In this document: piece after piece, positions 1 through 7,830 of the stretch
Position numbering within the stretch: the stretch's first letter is position 1
How the letters are laid out: each line of letters opens with the position of its first letter
Assembly (NCBI GenBank): GCA_028870815.1
Contig: JAGWOU010000006.1
Span: forward strand, 1 to 16,210
Direction: 5' to 3'
DNA: 16,210 bases
From: Rhodospirillales bacterium
GTDB taxonomy: Bacteria; Pseudomonadota; Alphaproteobacteria; Acetobacterales; Acetobacteraceae
Translations under genes and position numbers: made by a program
Notes under the pieces: model-generated
What the model was told of the DNA's origin: nothing
What the model saw: the letters and a program-made list of their open reading frames with translations, nothing else
Database searches by the model: none

Positions 1-1725
1 AAAGGCTTCCTGCCGGACCAAATTCCGGCCAGCGAAAGCTCGGACTACGCGAATGGCCGTGCGGAGGAATTCTATTCCGCCTACCAGGCCCGGCTGCGCC
101 AGCTCAACGCCGTGGATTTCGGTGATCTCCTGCTGCTCACCATGCATCTCCTAAAAACCGACCCGGAGATCCTGGCCCATTATCACCGCGCCTTCCGCTA
201 CATCCTGGTGGACGAATATCAGGACACCAACCTCGTCCAATATTACTGGCTGCGCCTGCTGGCCCAGGGGCACAAGAACATCTGCTGCGTGGGCGATGAC
301 GACCAGAGTATCTATAGCTGGCGTGGCGCCGAAATTGAAAACATCTTGAAATTTGAAAGGGATTTTCCGGGCGCTAAAATCGTCCGGCTGGAAGCGAATT
401 ACCGCTCCACTGCCCCCATACTCAATGCAGCCTCGCATCTCATCGCGCATAACGAAGGCCGGCTTGGCAAAACCCTGCATCCTGGGCGCAACGATGCGCA
501 GGGCGAGAAAGTTGAAGTGATTTCCTTATGGGATTCGGAGGAGGAAGCCCGCACGGCGGGCTCGCGCATCGAATCCCTCTGGCGCTCCGGCCATTCGCTC
601 AACGAAATCGCGATTCTGGTTCGCGCCGGATTCCAGACCCGCGCCTTTGAAGAACGGCTGCTCACCCTTGGCGTGCCCTACCGCATCGTGGGTGGCTTGC
701 GCTTCTACGAACGGCAGGAAATCCGCGACGCCATCGCTTACTTGCGCGTGCTGGCGCAACCGGCTGACGATCTGGCCTTCGAACGCATCGTCAATCTGCC
801 CAAGCGTGGCGTGGGGGAAAGCGCTTTGCGAAACCTGCATGAAACCGCGCGCGCCGCGAACATCTCCGTACATGACGCGATGGTGAAGCTGGTTTCCGAG
901 GGCGGGTTCAAAGGCAAGCTCGGCACCACCTTGCGCGGACTCAGTGAACTGTTTGAATCATGGCGCGAACTTCTCGAAACGCAAGGCCCGGTAACAGCGC
1001 TGGATGCGCTGCTGGAGGAGAGCGGCTACATCGCCATGTGGAAGGCGGATAAATCGCCCGACGCGCCAGGACGCTTGGAAAACCTGAAGGAACTTTCCCG
1101 CGCTTTGGCAGACTTCGAAACCTTGGCTCAATTCCTTGAACATGTCGCACTCGTCACCGAGGCGGAAGAACAAAGCGATGGCGCGAAGGTTTCCATGATG
1201 ACCTTGCACGGCGCCAAAGGGCTGGAATTCGACACGGTGTTTCTCCCCGGTTGGGAGGAAGGCGTGTTCCCCAACCAGCGCAGCCTGGATGAAGGCGGCA
1301 ATAAAAGCCTGGAGGAAGAACGGCGCCTCGCTTACGTGGGCATCACCCGTGCGAAACAACGCGCCATTATCCTGCATGCCGCCAATCGGCGTATCTATGC
1401 CAATTGGCAAAGCTCCATCCCCAGCCGCTTCATCGAGGAATTGCCGGAGGACGTGATCCGCCGCTCCGGCTCCGCCCAACCGCAAGGGGCGCGCATGGCT
1501 CCTTCCGCCACGCAATTCCCCGTGCAGGCCCGCCGCACGGATGCGTGGGAGGTTCAGTCCCGCCCCGCACGCGCGAACAAAATTCCCGTCGGCGCCAGGG
1601 TGTTCCACCAGAAATTTGGCTATGGCCGCGTCATTGCCGCCGATGATGACCGGCTGGATATTGATTTCGAGACATCAGGAGAAAAACGCGTGCTGGACCG
1701 TTTCGTGGAGCGCCAGGATGGCTGA
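1..1725 (+). CDS. uvrD: UvrD/PcrA-type 3'-5' DNA helicase, 5' end cut off by window
   Basis: This is a superfamily 1A ATP-dependent DNA helicase of the UvrD/PcrA/Rep group, which unwinds DNA in repair and in clearing replication obstacles. The frame is open from base 1, so the N-terminal part, with the Walker A motif, lies outside the window; about 574 residues remain of a family usually near 700 or more. Visible motifs, in order: VDEYQDTN (motif II, DEXX box) at about 208-231; GDDDQSIYSWRG (III) at 292-327; LEANYRST (IV) at 388-411; TLHGAKGLEFD (V) at about 1201-1233; EEERRLAYVGITRAKQ (VI) at 1312-1359. A linker is followed by a small basic C-terminal segment (GARVFHQKFGYGRV, about 1591-1632) resembling the Tudor-like tail of PcrA/UvrD that contacts RNA polymerase. 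It overlaps prmA by 8 nt. The helicase call is firm; uvrD versus pcrA is naming only. Confidence 0.95.
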   Translation, partial: KGFLPDQIPASESSDYANGRAEEFYSAYQARLRQLNAVDFGDLLLLTMHLLKTDPEILAHYHRAFRYILVDEYQDTNLVQYYWLRLLAQGHKNICCVGDDDQSIYSWRGAEIENILKFERDFPGAKIVRLEANYRSTAPILNAASHLIAHNEGRLGKTLHPGRNDAQGEKVEVISLWDSEEEARTAGSRIESLWRSGHSLNEIAILVRAGFQTRAFEERLLTLGVPYRIVGGLRFYERQEIRDAIAYLRVLAQPADDLAFERIVNLPKRGVGESALRNLHETARAANISVHDAMVKLVSEGGFKGKLGTTLRGLSELFESWRELLETQGPVTALDALLEESGYIAMWKADKSPDAPGRLENLKELSRALADFETLAQFLEHVALVTEAEEQSDGAKVSMMTLHGAKGLEFDTVFLPGWEEGVFPNQRSLDEGGNKSLEEERRLAYVGITRAKQRAIILHAANRRIYANWQSSIPSRFIEELPEDVIRRSGSAQPQGARMAPSATQFPVQARRTDAWEVQSRPARANKIPVGARVFHQKFGYGRVIAADDDRLDIDFETSGEKRVLDRFVERQDG

Positions 1726-2593
1726 GGAATTGCTGGACTGCATCAGCCTTCGCGTACCTGCCGAGGTGATGGAAACTTTCGAGGCGGCCCTCTCCAGCGT
1801 TTGCCGCGCCGTGTCGTTCTATCACGACGAGGACGCCGATGAATGGGATTTGCAAGGTGTTAAGGAACGCGGCGAATACGAGGAAGACCTCGCCGCCGCC
1901 TTGATGATCGCCGAAATGGTCTCCGGTTTCTCACCAGAAATCACGCGTGGGCTGGTACCCGTTGGCGGTTGGTTGGCGCGCACCCAGCAGGCCTTCCCGG
2001 AACAGCTCATCGGTAAACGATTCGCCGTGCGCGGCACCCATATCCAGGACCCCGAATTGCCGGGGCGCATCACCATCACGCTGGATGCGGGCCTGGCTTT
2101 CGGCACTGGCGAGCATAACTCCACCCGGGGCTGCCTCGTCACGCTGGAGGATCTGGTAAAGCGCCACCACCCGCAGCACATTCTAGACCTTGGCACCGGT
2201 TCGGGCATTCTCGCCATCGCCGCTGCAAAGCTGATGCATAAAAGCGTGCTGGCCACGGATATCGACCCGCGCGCCGCCCGCGTGGCCGGGGAAAACGCCA
2301 AGCTGAACGGGGTGGCGGACATGGTCCGCGCCATCCAGGCCGACGGTTGGGCCGATCCGCAAATCACCAAGGCCGCCCCATTCGATCTCGTTTTCGCCAA
2401 CATCCTCGCCCGGCCGCTCTGCGCCATGGCGCATCAGCTTTCAGCGCGTCTGGCCCCTGGCGGTGTGGCCATTCTGGCCGGGCTGCTGAATACGCAGGTC
2501 AACTGGGTGCTCTCCTGCCACCGCCGCGCCGGGCTAAAACTGGAGCGCCGGCTGGTGGATGGAGCCTGGTCGATCCTGACGCTGCGGAAGTAG
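1718..2593 (+). CDS. prmA: Ribosomal protein L11 methyltransferase PrmA
   Basis: This SAM-dependent methyltransferase trimethylates ribosomal protein L11 in the cytoplasm. The start is the ATG at 1718, giving 291 residues, the usual PrmA length. A GGAG sits 7 nt upstream inside the helicase gene, and the two reading frames overlap by 8 nt, which suggests translational coupling. The frame stays open upstream to 1541, but that stretch lies inside helicase coding sequence and has no PrmA similarity. Motifs: AFGTGEHNSTRGCL (residues 127-140), the PrmA signature before the SAM fold; LDLGTGSGILAI (156-167), the glycine-rich SAM loop; ATDIDPRA (179-186), the acidic residue that contacts the cofactor ribose; and FANILARPL (226-234), the PrmA form of the catalytic N-x-L-A motif. 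The N-terminal 60-70 residues match the L11-binding region in position. The gene ends just before a strong terminator. Confidence 0.95.
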   Translation: MAEELLDCISLRVPAEVMETFEAALSSVCRAVSFYHDEDADEWDLQGVKERGEYEEDLAAALMIAEMVSGFSPEITRGLVPVGGWLARTQQAFPEQLIGKRFAVRGTHIQDPELPGRITITLDAGLAFGTGEHNSTRGCLVTLEDLVKRHHPQHILDLGTGSGILAIAAAKLMHKSVLATDIDPRAARVAGENAKLNGVADMVRAIQADGWADPQITKAAPFDLVFANILARPLCAMAHQLSARLAPGGVAILAGLLNTQVNWVLSCHRRAGLKLERRLVDGAWSILTLRK

Positions 2594-2604
2594 CACGGCA
2601 ATAA

Positions 2605-2633
2605 AAAAGGCCGGGGAATTTCCCCGGCCTTTT
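2605..2633. terminator. Symmetric (bidirectional) intrinsic terminator between prmA and pntB
   Basis: A perfect 13-bp inverted repeat (AAAAGGCCGGGGA / TCCCCGGCCTTTT) flanks a 3-nt ATT loop. Read on either strand it gives a GC-rich stem followed by at least four T residues, so it can end transcription of prmA (stop at 2593) and of the convergent pntB (stop at 2638). The hairpin ends only 4 nt from the pntB stop codon. Confidence 0.9.
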
Positions 2634-2637
2634 GATT

Positions 2638-4047
2638 TTAGTGCCCGAACGCCTGAACGATTTCCTCGGTCATCTTCTTGGCGTCACCGAAGAGCATCAT
2701 GGTATTGTCGCGGAAGAACAGCTCGTTATCCACGCCGGCGTAACCAGAGGACATACCGCGTTTCACGAACAGCACGGTCTTGGCCTTGTCCACTTCCAGG
2801 ATCGGCATGCCGAAGATCGGGCTTTGCGGGTTGGTCTTGGCGGCGGGGTTGGTCACGTCGTTGGCGCCGATCACGTACACAACGTCCGCGGTGGCGAATT
2901 CGTTGTTGATCTGCTCCAGTTCGAACACCTCGTCATACGGCACGTTGGCTTCCGCCAGCAGCACATTCATATGCCCAGGCATACGGCCCGCCACCGGATG
3001 GATAGCGTACTTCACTTCCACGCCATCCTGCTTCAGCATATCGCCCATTTCGCGCAGCGCGTGCTGAGCCTGGGACACCGCCATACCATAGCCCGGCACC
3101 ACGATCACCTTGGACGCGTTCTTCATGATGAAGGCCGCGTCGTCGGCGGAGCCGTGCTTCACGGCCTTGCCCTCGGAGCTGGTGCCAGCCACCGCTGCGG
3201 CATCGCCGGAATTACCGAACCCGCCGGCGATCACGTTGATGATCGAACGGTTCATGCCCTTACACATGATGTAGGACAGAATTGCACCCGAGGAGCCAAC
3301 CAGCGCGCCGGTTACGATCAGCGCCAGATTACCGATGGTAAAACCAATGCCGGCGGCTGCCCAGCCGGAATATGAGTTCAGCATCGAAACCACGACCGGC
3401 ATGTCCGCGCCGCCGATGGGGATGATCAGCAGGAAGCCGAGCGCGAAGGCCAGCAGCGCGATCAGCGAGAACAGGATGGTGCTGCCACCAGAAGCCACGA
3501 AAGCGATGATCAGCACGAAGATCAGAAGGCCGATGCCGCCATTCAGCTGATGCTGGCCGCGGAACGTGATCGGCGTGCCCTTCATCAAAGCTTGCAGTTT
3601 CGCGAACGCGATCAGCGAGCCGGAGAAGGTGATGGCACCGATGGCGAGACCGATCGACATTTCGACCAGGCTCTCGGTATGGATGTGGTGCGGCGTGCCG
3701 ATGCCGAAGCTCTGCGGCGCGTTAAGCGCCGAAACCGCCACGAACACGGCCGCGAGACCCACCAGCGAGTGGAACGCGGCGACAAGCTGCGGCAGCGCCG
3801 TCATCTTGATCTTCTGCGCCACCACCAGGCCGATGGAGCCGCCGATGGCGACGCCCAGCAGAATAACCAGCGCCCAGCCCCAATCCATGCCGCCATGCAG
3901 GAAGGTGGCGGCAATGGCGATAAGCATGCCGACCATGCCGAACTGGTTGCCCCGGCGCGAGGTTGTGGGGTGCGAAAGCCCGCGCAGGGCCAGGATGAAC
4001 AGGACCGCCGCGATGAGATACGCGAGGGAGGTAAGAGACTGATTCAT
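2638..4047 (-). CDS. pntB: NAD(P) transhydrogenase subunit beta, PntB
   Basis: This is the beta subunit of the proton-translocating nicotinamide nucleotide transhydrogenase, which uses proton-motive force to reduce NADP+ with NADH at the inner membrane. It has 469 residues, the normal length. Residues 1-270 hold many hydrophobic helices (domain II, part of the proton channel), including AFHSLVGLAAV (91-101), whose histidine is the conserved channel residue, and SMLNSYSGWAAAGIGF (221-236). Residues 290-469 form the soluble NADP(H)-binding domain III: GYGMAVSQAQ (319-328, Rossmann loop), HPVAGRMPGHMNVLLAEA (350-367), GANDVTNPAA (394-403) and KRGMSSGYAGVDNELF (429-444). It is the last gene of pntAA-pntAB-pntB and starts 7 nt after the pntAB stop. 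Confidence 0.97.
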   Translation of the reverse strand: MNQSLTSLAYLIAAVLFILALRGLSHPTTSRRGNQFGMVGMLIAIAATFLHGGMDWGWALVILLGVAIGGSIGLVVAQKIKMTALPQLVAAFHSLVGLAAVFVAVSALNAPQSFGIGTPHHIHTESLVEMSIGLAIGAITFSGSLIAFAKLQALMKGTPITFRGQHQLNGGIGLLIFVLIIAFVASGGSTILFSLIALLAFALGFLLIIPIGGADMPVVVSMLNSYSGWAAAGIGFTIGNLALIVTGALVGSSGAILSYIMCKGMNRSIINVIAGGFGNSGDAAAVAGTSSEGKAVKHGSADDAAFIMKNASKVIVVPGYGMAVSQAQHALREMGDMLKQDGVEVKYAIHPVAGRMPGHMNVLLAEANVPYDEVFELEQINNEFATADVVYVIGANDVTNPAAKTNPQSPIFGMPILEVDKAKTVLFVKRGMSSGYAGVDNELFFRDNTMMLFGDAKKMTEEIVQAFGH

Positions 4048-4054
4048 CTTGTGT

Positions 4055-4444
4055 TTACTTCTTCTTGAACATGGCCAGCATGCGGTTAGTCACCGCAAAA
4101 CCGCCGAAGATATTAACCGAGACCAGCACCACGGCGAGGAAGCCGAACACATGCGCGACCATGCTGCCATGCAGCCCAGTTGCCAGCATGGCGCCCACGA
4201 TGATGACGGAGGAAATAGCGTTGGTCACGGCCATCAGCGGCGAGTGCAGCGCGGGGGTCACGCTCCACACCACGTAATAGCCGACGAACACGGCCAACAC
4301 GAAGATGCTGAACAGAAAGATGAACGGCGCGGCTGGCGGCGCGTTCTGCGCGGCCACGGCGGCCACACCGGCGGCGTTTTGCGCCAGCACGGAAGCCTGA
4401 TGGGCAAGGTCCGCCGCCTGGGCGGCCAAATCTGCGGGTGTCAT
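4055..4444 (-). CDS. pntAB: NAD(P) transhydrogenase subunit alpha part 2, PntAB (membrane segment)
   Basis: This small membrane subunit supplies the alpha-chain part of the transhydrogenase proton channel (domain II). In enterobacteria it is fused to the NAD-binding part as one PntA; many alphaproteobacteria, including Rhodospirillum rubrum, encode it separately, as here. It has 129 residues. A 40-residue alanine- and glutamine-rich leader precedes three hydrophobic segments at roughly 41-60, 74-90 and 96-118, with the family sequences VTPALHSPLMAVTNAISS (62-79) and VSVNIFGGFAVTNRML (109-123). It ends in FKKK, probably cytoplasmic. It lies 21 nt after pntAA and 7 nt before pntB, so the three genes are surely cotranscribed. 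The arrangement is a normal split, not a frameshift: both pieces have their own starts and complete domains. Confidence 0.95.
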   Translation of the reverse strand: MTPADLAAQAADLAHQASVLAQNAAGVAAVAAQNAPPAAPFIFLFSIFVLAVFVGYYVVWSVTPALHSPLMAVTNAISSVIIVGAMLATGLHGSMVAHVFGFLAVVLVSVNIFGGFAVTNRMLAMFKKK

Positions 4445-4465
4445 AATGGAAAAGCCTCCCTTTCT

Positions 4466-5599
4466 TTAGGCGGCGGGCTTGAAATTGGGGTGAACGATCT
4501 CGCCGCCCCGGGTGAGCAGCGCGCCTTTAATCAAATCATCATCCGGCTTCAGGTTGGGCGCCTTGGCGTCCTTGTCCCAGAAGGTGGTGAGGAACGTGAG
4601 CAGATTACGCGCATAGAGCTGGCTCGTCGCCACGGCGATGCGCGCCGGCCAGTTCTTGTGCCCGAGAATCGTCACGCCATTCGGGGTGGTGATAACCTCG
4701 CCCGGCACCGTATCGGCGCAATTGCCGCCAGCCTCGGCGGCAAGGTCCACGATGATGGAGCCGGGTTTCATGCCAGCCACCATCTCGGAGGTGACAATCA
4801 CCGGCGCCTTGCGGCCCTGCACCAGGGCGGTGCAAATCACGATGTCGTTCTTGGCGACCGTGCTGGTCATCAGCTCGGCCTGCTTCTTGCGGAACTCGTC
4901 GGACATCTGCCCGGCGTATGGCCCGGTCTGCTTGGCACTCTCCTCGTCATCCACGCCAATATAGGTAGCGCCGAGAGAGCGGATTTCTTCCTTCGCGGCC
5001 GGGCGCACATCGGTGCCCGAAACAATGCCGCCCAGGCGGCGCGCGGTGGCGATAGCCTGCAAACCGGCCACACCGGCGCCAACCACGAAAACGCGAGCAG
5101 GCGGCACGGTGCCAGCGGCCGTCATCATCAACGGGAAGCCACGGGGGAAAGCATCCGCCGCCTCGATCACCGCGCGATAACCGGCGAGATTCGCCTGAGA
5201 GGAGAGCACGTCCATGCTCTGCGCGCGCGTCGTACGCGGCAGCAGCTCCAGCGCCACGGCGTCGACCTTCGCGGCGGCCAGGGCCGGCGCCAGCGCGGCG
5301 TCAGACGCGGCACCCAGCGTGGCGACAAGCAGAGTGCCGGGCGCGACCAGCCTGAGAATCGTTTCATCCGGCGCATTCACGGCAAACAGAATCCCAGCGC
5401 CATTAAGGGCAGCTGCAGCATCTGCCGCAATCTCCGCGCCAGCCGCGGAAAAATCCTGGTCGGATATAGCGGATTGAACGCCCGCCCCCGCCTCAATGGC
5501 GACCGTCAGCCCCAGCCCGATCAACTTCTTCACCGTATCAGGGGTTGCCGCCACACGGGCTTCACCCGCGCGACGCTCCTTCAACACCGCTAGACGCAT
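4466..5599 (-). CDS. pntAA: NAD(P) transhydrogenase subunit alpha part 1, PntAA (NAD-binding)
   Basis: This is the soluble NAD(H)-binding domain I of the transhydrogenase; it delivers hydride from NADH to domain III of PntB. It has 377 residues when started at the ATG at 5599 (MRLAVLKERR). The frame is open up to 5737, but only this ATG gives the family N-terminus, and it has GAGG and AGG sequences just upstream. Motifs: RRAGEARVAATPDTV (9-23), shared with alanine dehydrogenase; TTRAQSMDVLSSQANLAGYRA (123-143), which includes the RQD-loop region contacting domain III; VVGAGVAGLQA (172-182), the NAD-binding Rossmann loop; and GTDVRPAAKEEIRSLG (195-210), including the acidic residue that favours NAD over NADP. 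It is the first gene of the operon, and a 140-nt leader region separates it from the TylF-like gene upstream. Confidence 0.95.
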   Translation of the reverse strand: MRLAVLKERRAGEARVAATPDTVKKLIGLGLTVAIEAGAGVQSAISDQDFSAAGAEIAADAAAALNGAGILFAVNAPDETILRLVAPGTLLVATLGAASDAALAPALAAAKVDAVALELLPRTTRAQSMDVLSSQANLAGYRAVIEAADAFPRGFPLMMTAAGTVPPARVFVVGAGVAGLQAIATARRLGGIVSGTDVRPAAKEEIRSLGATYIGVDDEESAKQTGPYAGQMSDEFRKKQAELMTSTVAKNDIVICTALVQGRKAPVIVTSEMVAGMKPGSIIVDLAAEAGGNCADTVPGEVITTPNGVTILGHKNWPARIAVATSQLYARNLLTFLTTFWDKDAKAPNLKPDDDLIKGALLTRGGEIVHPNFKPAA

Positions 5600-5699
5600 G
5601 TACCTGTCCTCAAAGCCCTTTAAGTTTTGCGGCACCTTAGGTTTAACGCGCCGAATATTGCAAGCTGTTACCCGGTTTAAGCCGCGTAAACTAGTCTGC

Positions 5700-5705
5700 A
5701 TTATA
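5700..5705 (-). promoter_or_regulatory. Candidate -10 box for the pnt operon
   Basis: On the minus strand this reads TATAAT, an exact match to the sigma-70 consensus -10, inside an AT-rich stretch (about 5620-5730) that differs from the GC-rich surroundings. Transcription would start near 5693 and leave a leader of roughly 95 nt before pntAA. I cannot see a convincing -35 box at 16-18 nt, so this is a candidate only. Confidence 0.35.
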
Positions 5706-5739
5706 TGCATTTTGGCTTTCGTTAAACCCATCAGCACGG

Positions 5740-6468
5740 CTAGACCGGTTCTTTTAGTTCACCAGCCGCGCCAATGCGCACCGCCACATGCCCTTTCTCG
5801 GCGGAAAATCCAAGATATTCGTAGCTCAACCCCGTTGCGGCGATGAACTCCTGGAACGCCTTATACTCATGCGCCCGCCAACCAGGATAGTTGAAATATT
5901 CATCAAAAAGAATCACGGTGCCGGGCGCGATCCGGCCCCGCAGCGCGGTGAAGATCGTCACCGTACTTGTATATATGTCACAATCGACATGCAGGAACGC
6001 CACCGCCCCGGCCTCGGCCGCCAGGAAAGGCGGCAGCGTCTGGTCAAACCAGCCCGGATGCAGCACCACATTGGGTGGCACCTTCGGCAGCTTGCCTTTC
6101 TGGGTAAACGCGCCAGCCTGCTCCTTGGTGCCAGACCATGCCTCCGGCAGCCCCCCGAAACTGTCGAAGCCGTGCACTTGCCTGGGGGTCTGCGCCGCGA
6201 GATTGCGCAGAGACGCACCCTTGGCGACACCAAACTCCAGCACCAGCCCTTCCTTCGGCGCGCGGGAAAGCGCAAAGCGCGCCAACTCATCCCGGTCAGC
6301 CAGCACCATCGCCTCGCTCATATGGGCGATGATGTAGTCCACCGCTTCGCGCTTGGCATGCAGCCGCAAATCCAGCCACAGATCATTGGCATAGATGGAG
6401 TGGAGGAGCTTGCGGTAAGCCCGGGCGAAGAAGCCGGAGCGGAAAAAGCCGCGTTGAAGAATTGCCAT
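5740..6468 (-). CDS. TylF/macrocin-type SAM-dependent O-methyltransferase family protein
   Basis: This 242-residue protein is a class I SAM-dependent methyltransferase resembling the TylF (macrocin O-methyltransferase) family. Visible motifs: LVLEFGVAKGASLRNLA (75-91), the SAM-binding loop; HGFDSFGGLPEAW (99-111), a strong TylF-family signature; FLHVDCDIYTST (158-169), with acidic residues placed to bind a divalent metal; and GTVILFDEYFNYPGW (183-197), a second acidic metal-site motif. There is no signal peptide, and the basic N-terminus could sit near the membrane. The substrate cannot be read from the sequence: known relatives methylate sugar hydroxyls, and no sugar or polyketide cluster is present here. 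It starts 9 nt after the ABC1-kinase stop with no obvious ribosome-binding site, which suggests coupling and one operon. Family assignment is good; function is unknown. Confidence 0.85.
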   Translation of the reverse strand: MAILQRGFFRSGFFARAYRKLLHSIYANDLWLDLRLHAKREAVDYIIAHMSEAMVLADRDELARFALSRAPKEGLVLEFGVAKGASLRNLAAQTPRQVHGFDSFGGLPEAWSGTKEQAGAFTQKGKLPKVPPNVVLHPGWFDQTLPPFLAAEAGAVAFLHVDCDIYTSTVTIFTALRGRIAPGTVILFDEYFNYPGWRAHEYKAFQEFIAATGLSYEYLGFSAEKGHVAVRIGAAGELKEPV

Positions 6469-6477
6469 GGCGCGGGT

Positions 6478-7830
6478 TTACTTGGCTGCCGGCACCCCGG
6501 CAACCTGGAGCGCTTCCGCCTGCCGCGCGGCGAGGCTTTCCTCGCTGAACCCCTCCACCGTCTCCTGGAACAGCCGGCACCAGTTCAACTCGGCCCCTAG
6601 CCGCATGAACACCGCGCCCAGGCCGATGGCGGAACGGTCCATCAGCACGAACTCTCGCGGCGGGCGCACGCCACCAGTGCGCTGCAACCCGGCGTGCACC
6701 TTCTGCGCCACCTCGCGGCCGAATTCCGTGCCCTGCCCTTCCTGAATCGGCCGCACCCGGTCCTCGATCAAAGGCTGATACAAGAAACGCGCCCATTCAT
6801 TCAGCACGTCTACCTGCTCGTCGGTGATACCCTTGAAGCCCCAAATGTCATAGGCATGGCGGGCGCGGGCTTCGTTATGGTCGCGCACGGCGCCATAAAG
6901 CTCCAACACACCGCCCACGAATTTCGGCGGAAACACGCGGATGCAGCCGTAATCCAGCAGGTTCAGCCCGCCCGCGTCGCTCACCTGGTAATTGCCCAGA
7001 TGCGGGTCGCCATGGATCACCCCGTAGCGGTAAAAGGGAATATACCAGGCGCGGAACAAGGCCGTGGCCAGAGCGTTGCGGCTCTCCTGGCTGGGACCGG
7101 CCTCCATCCAGGAGCGGAACCCCTGCCCCTTCAGCCAACTCATCGTCAGCATCCGGGTGGTGGTGTAGCCCTCGACCGGCTCCGGCACGTTGATGTCCGG
7201 CACGTCCGCCAACATCTGCCGGTAGAGCCGCATCTGCGCCGCCTCGCGCAGGTAGTCCAGTTCCTCACGGAAGCGCTCGCTCAGCTCGACATAGATGTCG
7301 TCCTGAATGATCGCGTTATCCATGCGCTTATAAACCGCCATGGCCAGCTTCACCTGGCGCAAATCGGCCTCGATCACGCTCGGCATGTCCGGGTATTGCA
7401 GCTTCACCGCCACGTCCTGCCCATCCGGCAGCACGGCGCGGTGCACTTGCCCCAGGCTGGCGGCGGCCACCGCCTCGCGGGAGAAGCTCTTGAATTTGCT
7501 TTCCCAATCCGCCCCCAACTCGCCGGACATGCGCCTTCGCACGAAGGGCCAGCCCATCGGCGGCGCGTTGGACTGCAATTCCGCCAGTTGCTTGGCGTAT
7601 TCCGGCGGCAGCGCATCCGGCACCGTGGAGAGAAACTGCGCCACCTTCATCATCGGGCCTTTCAGGCCGCCGAGCAGGGATTTCAGATCCTCGGCATGAC
7701 GCGCCTGATCGGTCTTGATTCCGAACACCCGCTCGCCCGCAATGCGCGCCGCGATTCCGCCCACGGCGCCCGAGGTGCGGGCCATGCGCCGTATTTCGCC
7801 AAACAGATTCCCACCGTCGCGATCGCTCAT
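6478..7830 (-). CDS. ABC1/AarF/UbiB-family atypical protein kinase-like ATPase
   Basis: This 450-residue protein belongs to the ABC1 (COQ8/UbiB/AarF) superfamily of protein-kinase-like proteins, whose characterised members support ubiquinone biosynthesis by ATP hydrolysis rather than by ordinary protein phosphorylation. Visible: KVAQ (62-65) where the family has KxGQ; the alanine-rich nucleotide loop AAASLGQVH (122-130); AVKLQYP (141-147) with the invariant lysine; EELDY (189-193); the catalytic loop HGDPHLGN (273-280); and DYG (293-295) in place of DFG. I see no C-terminal membrane helices of the kind in E. coli UbiB, so it may be soluble or peripheral. It belongs to the shorter alphaproteobacterial type rather than canonical UbiB. 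Its ATG overlaps the upstream peptidase stop (ATGA), implying translational coupling. A role in quinone or lipid metabolism is inference. Confidence 0.9.
   Translation of the reverse strand: MSDRDGGNLFGEIRRMARTSGAVGGIAARIAGERVFGIKTDQARHAEDLKSLLGGLKGPMMKVAQFLSTVPDALPPEYAKQLAELQSNAPPMGWPFVRRRMSGELGADWESKFKSFSREAVAAASLGQVHRAVLPDGQDVAVKLQYPDMPSVIEADLRQVKLAMAVYKRMDNAIIQDDIYVELSERFREELDYLREAAQMRLYRQMLADVPDINVPEPVEGYTTTRMLTMSWLKGQGFRSWMEAGPSQESRNALATALFRAWYIPFYRYGVIHGDPHLGNYQVSDAGGLNLLDYGCIRVFPPKFVGGVLELYGAVRDHNEARARHAYDIWGFKGITDEQVDVLNEWARFLYQPLIEDRVRPIQEGQGTEFGREVAQKVHAGLQRTGGVRPPREFVLMDRSAIGLGAVFMRLGAELNWCRLFQETVEGFSEESLAARQAEALQVAGVPAAK

Noticed and set aside
1541..1717. A longer PrmA beginning at 1541
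   Set aside because: This stretch is an alternative frame of the helicase tail; the family N-terminus and a ribosome-binding site fit ATG 1718.
112..1725. The helicase read as a complete gene starting at GTG 112
   Set aside because: The frame is open and helicase-like from base 1, and motif I is missing, so the true start lies before the window.
4055..5599. pntAA and pntAB as a frameshifted pntA
   Set aside because: The split arrangement is normal in alphaproteobacteria; each gene has its own start and complete domains.
5600..5737. N-terminal extension of PntAA
   Set aside because: The extra 46 residues do not resemble the family and cover the AT-rich promoter region; ATG 5599 has a ribosome-binding site.
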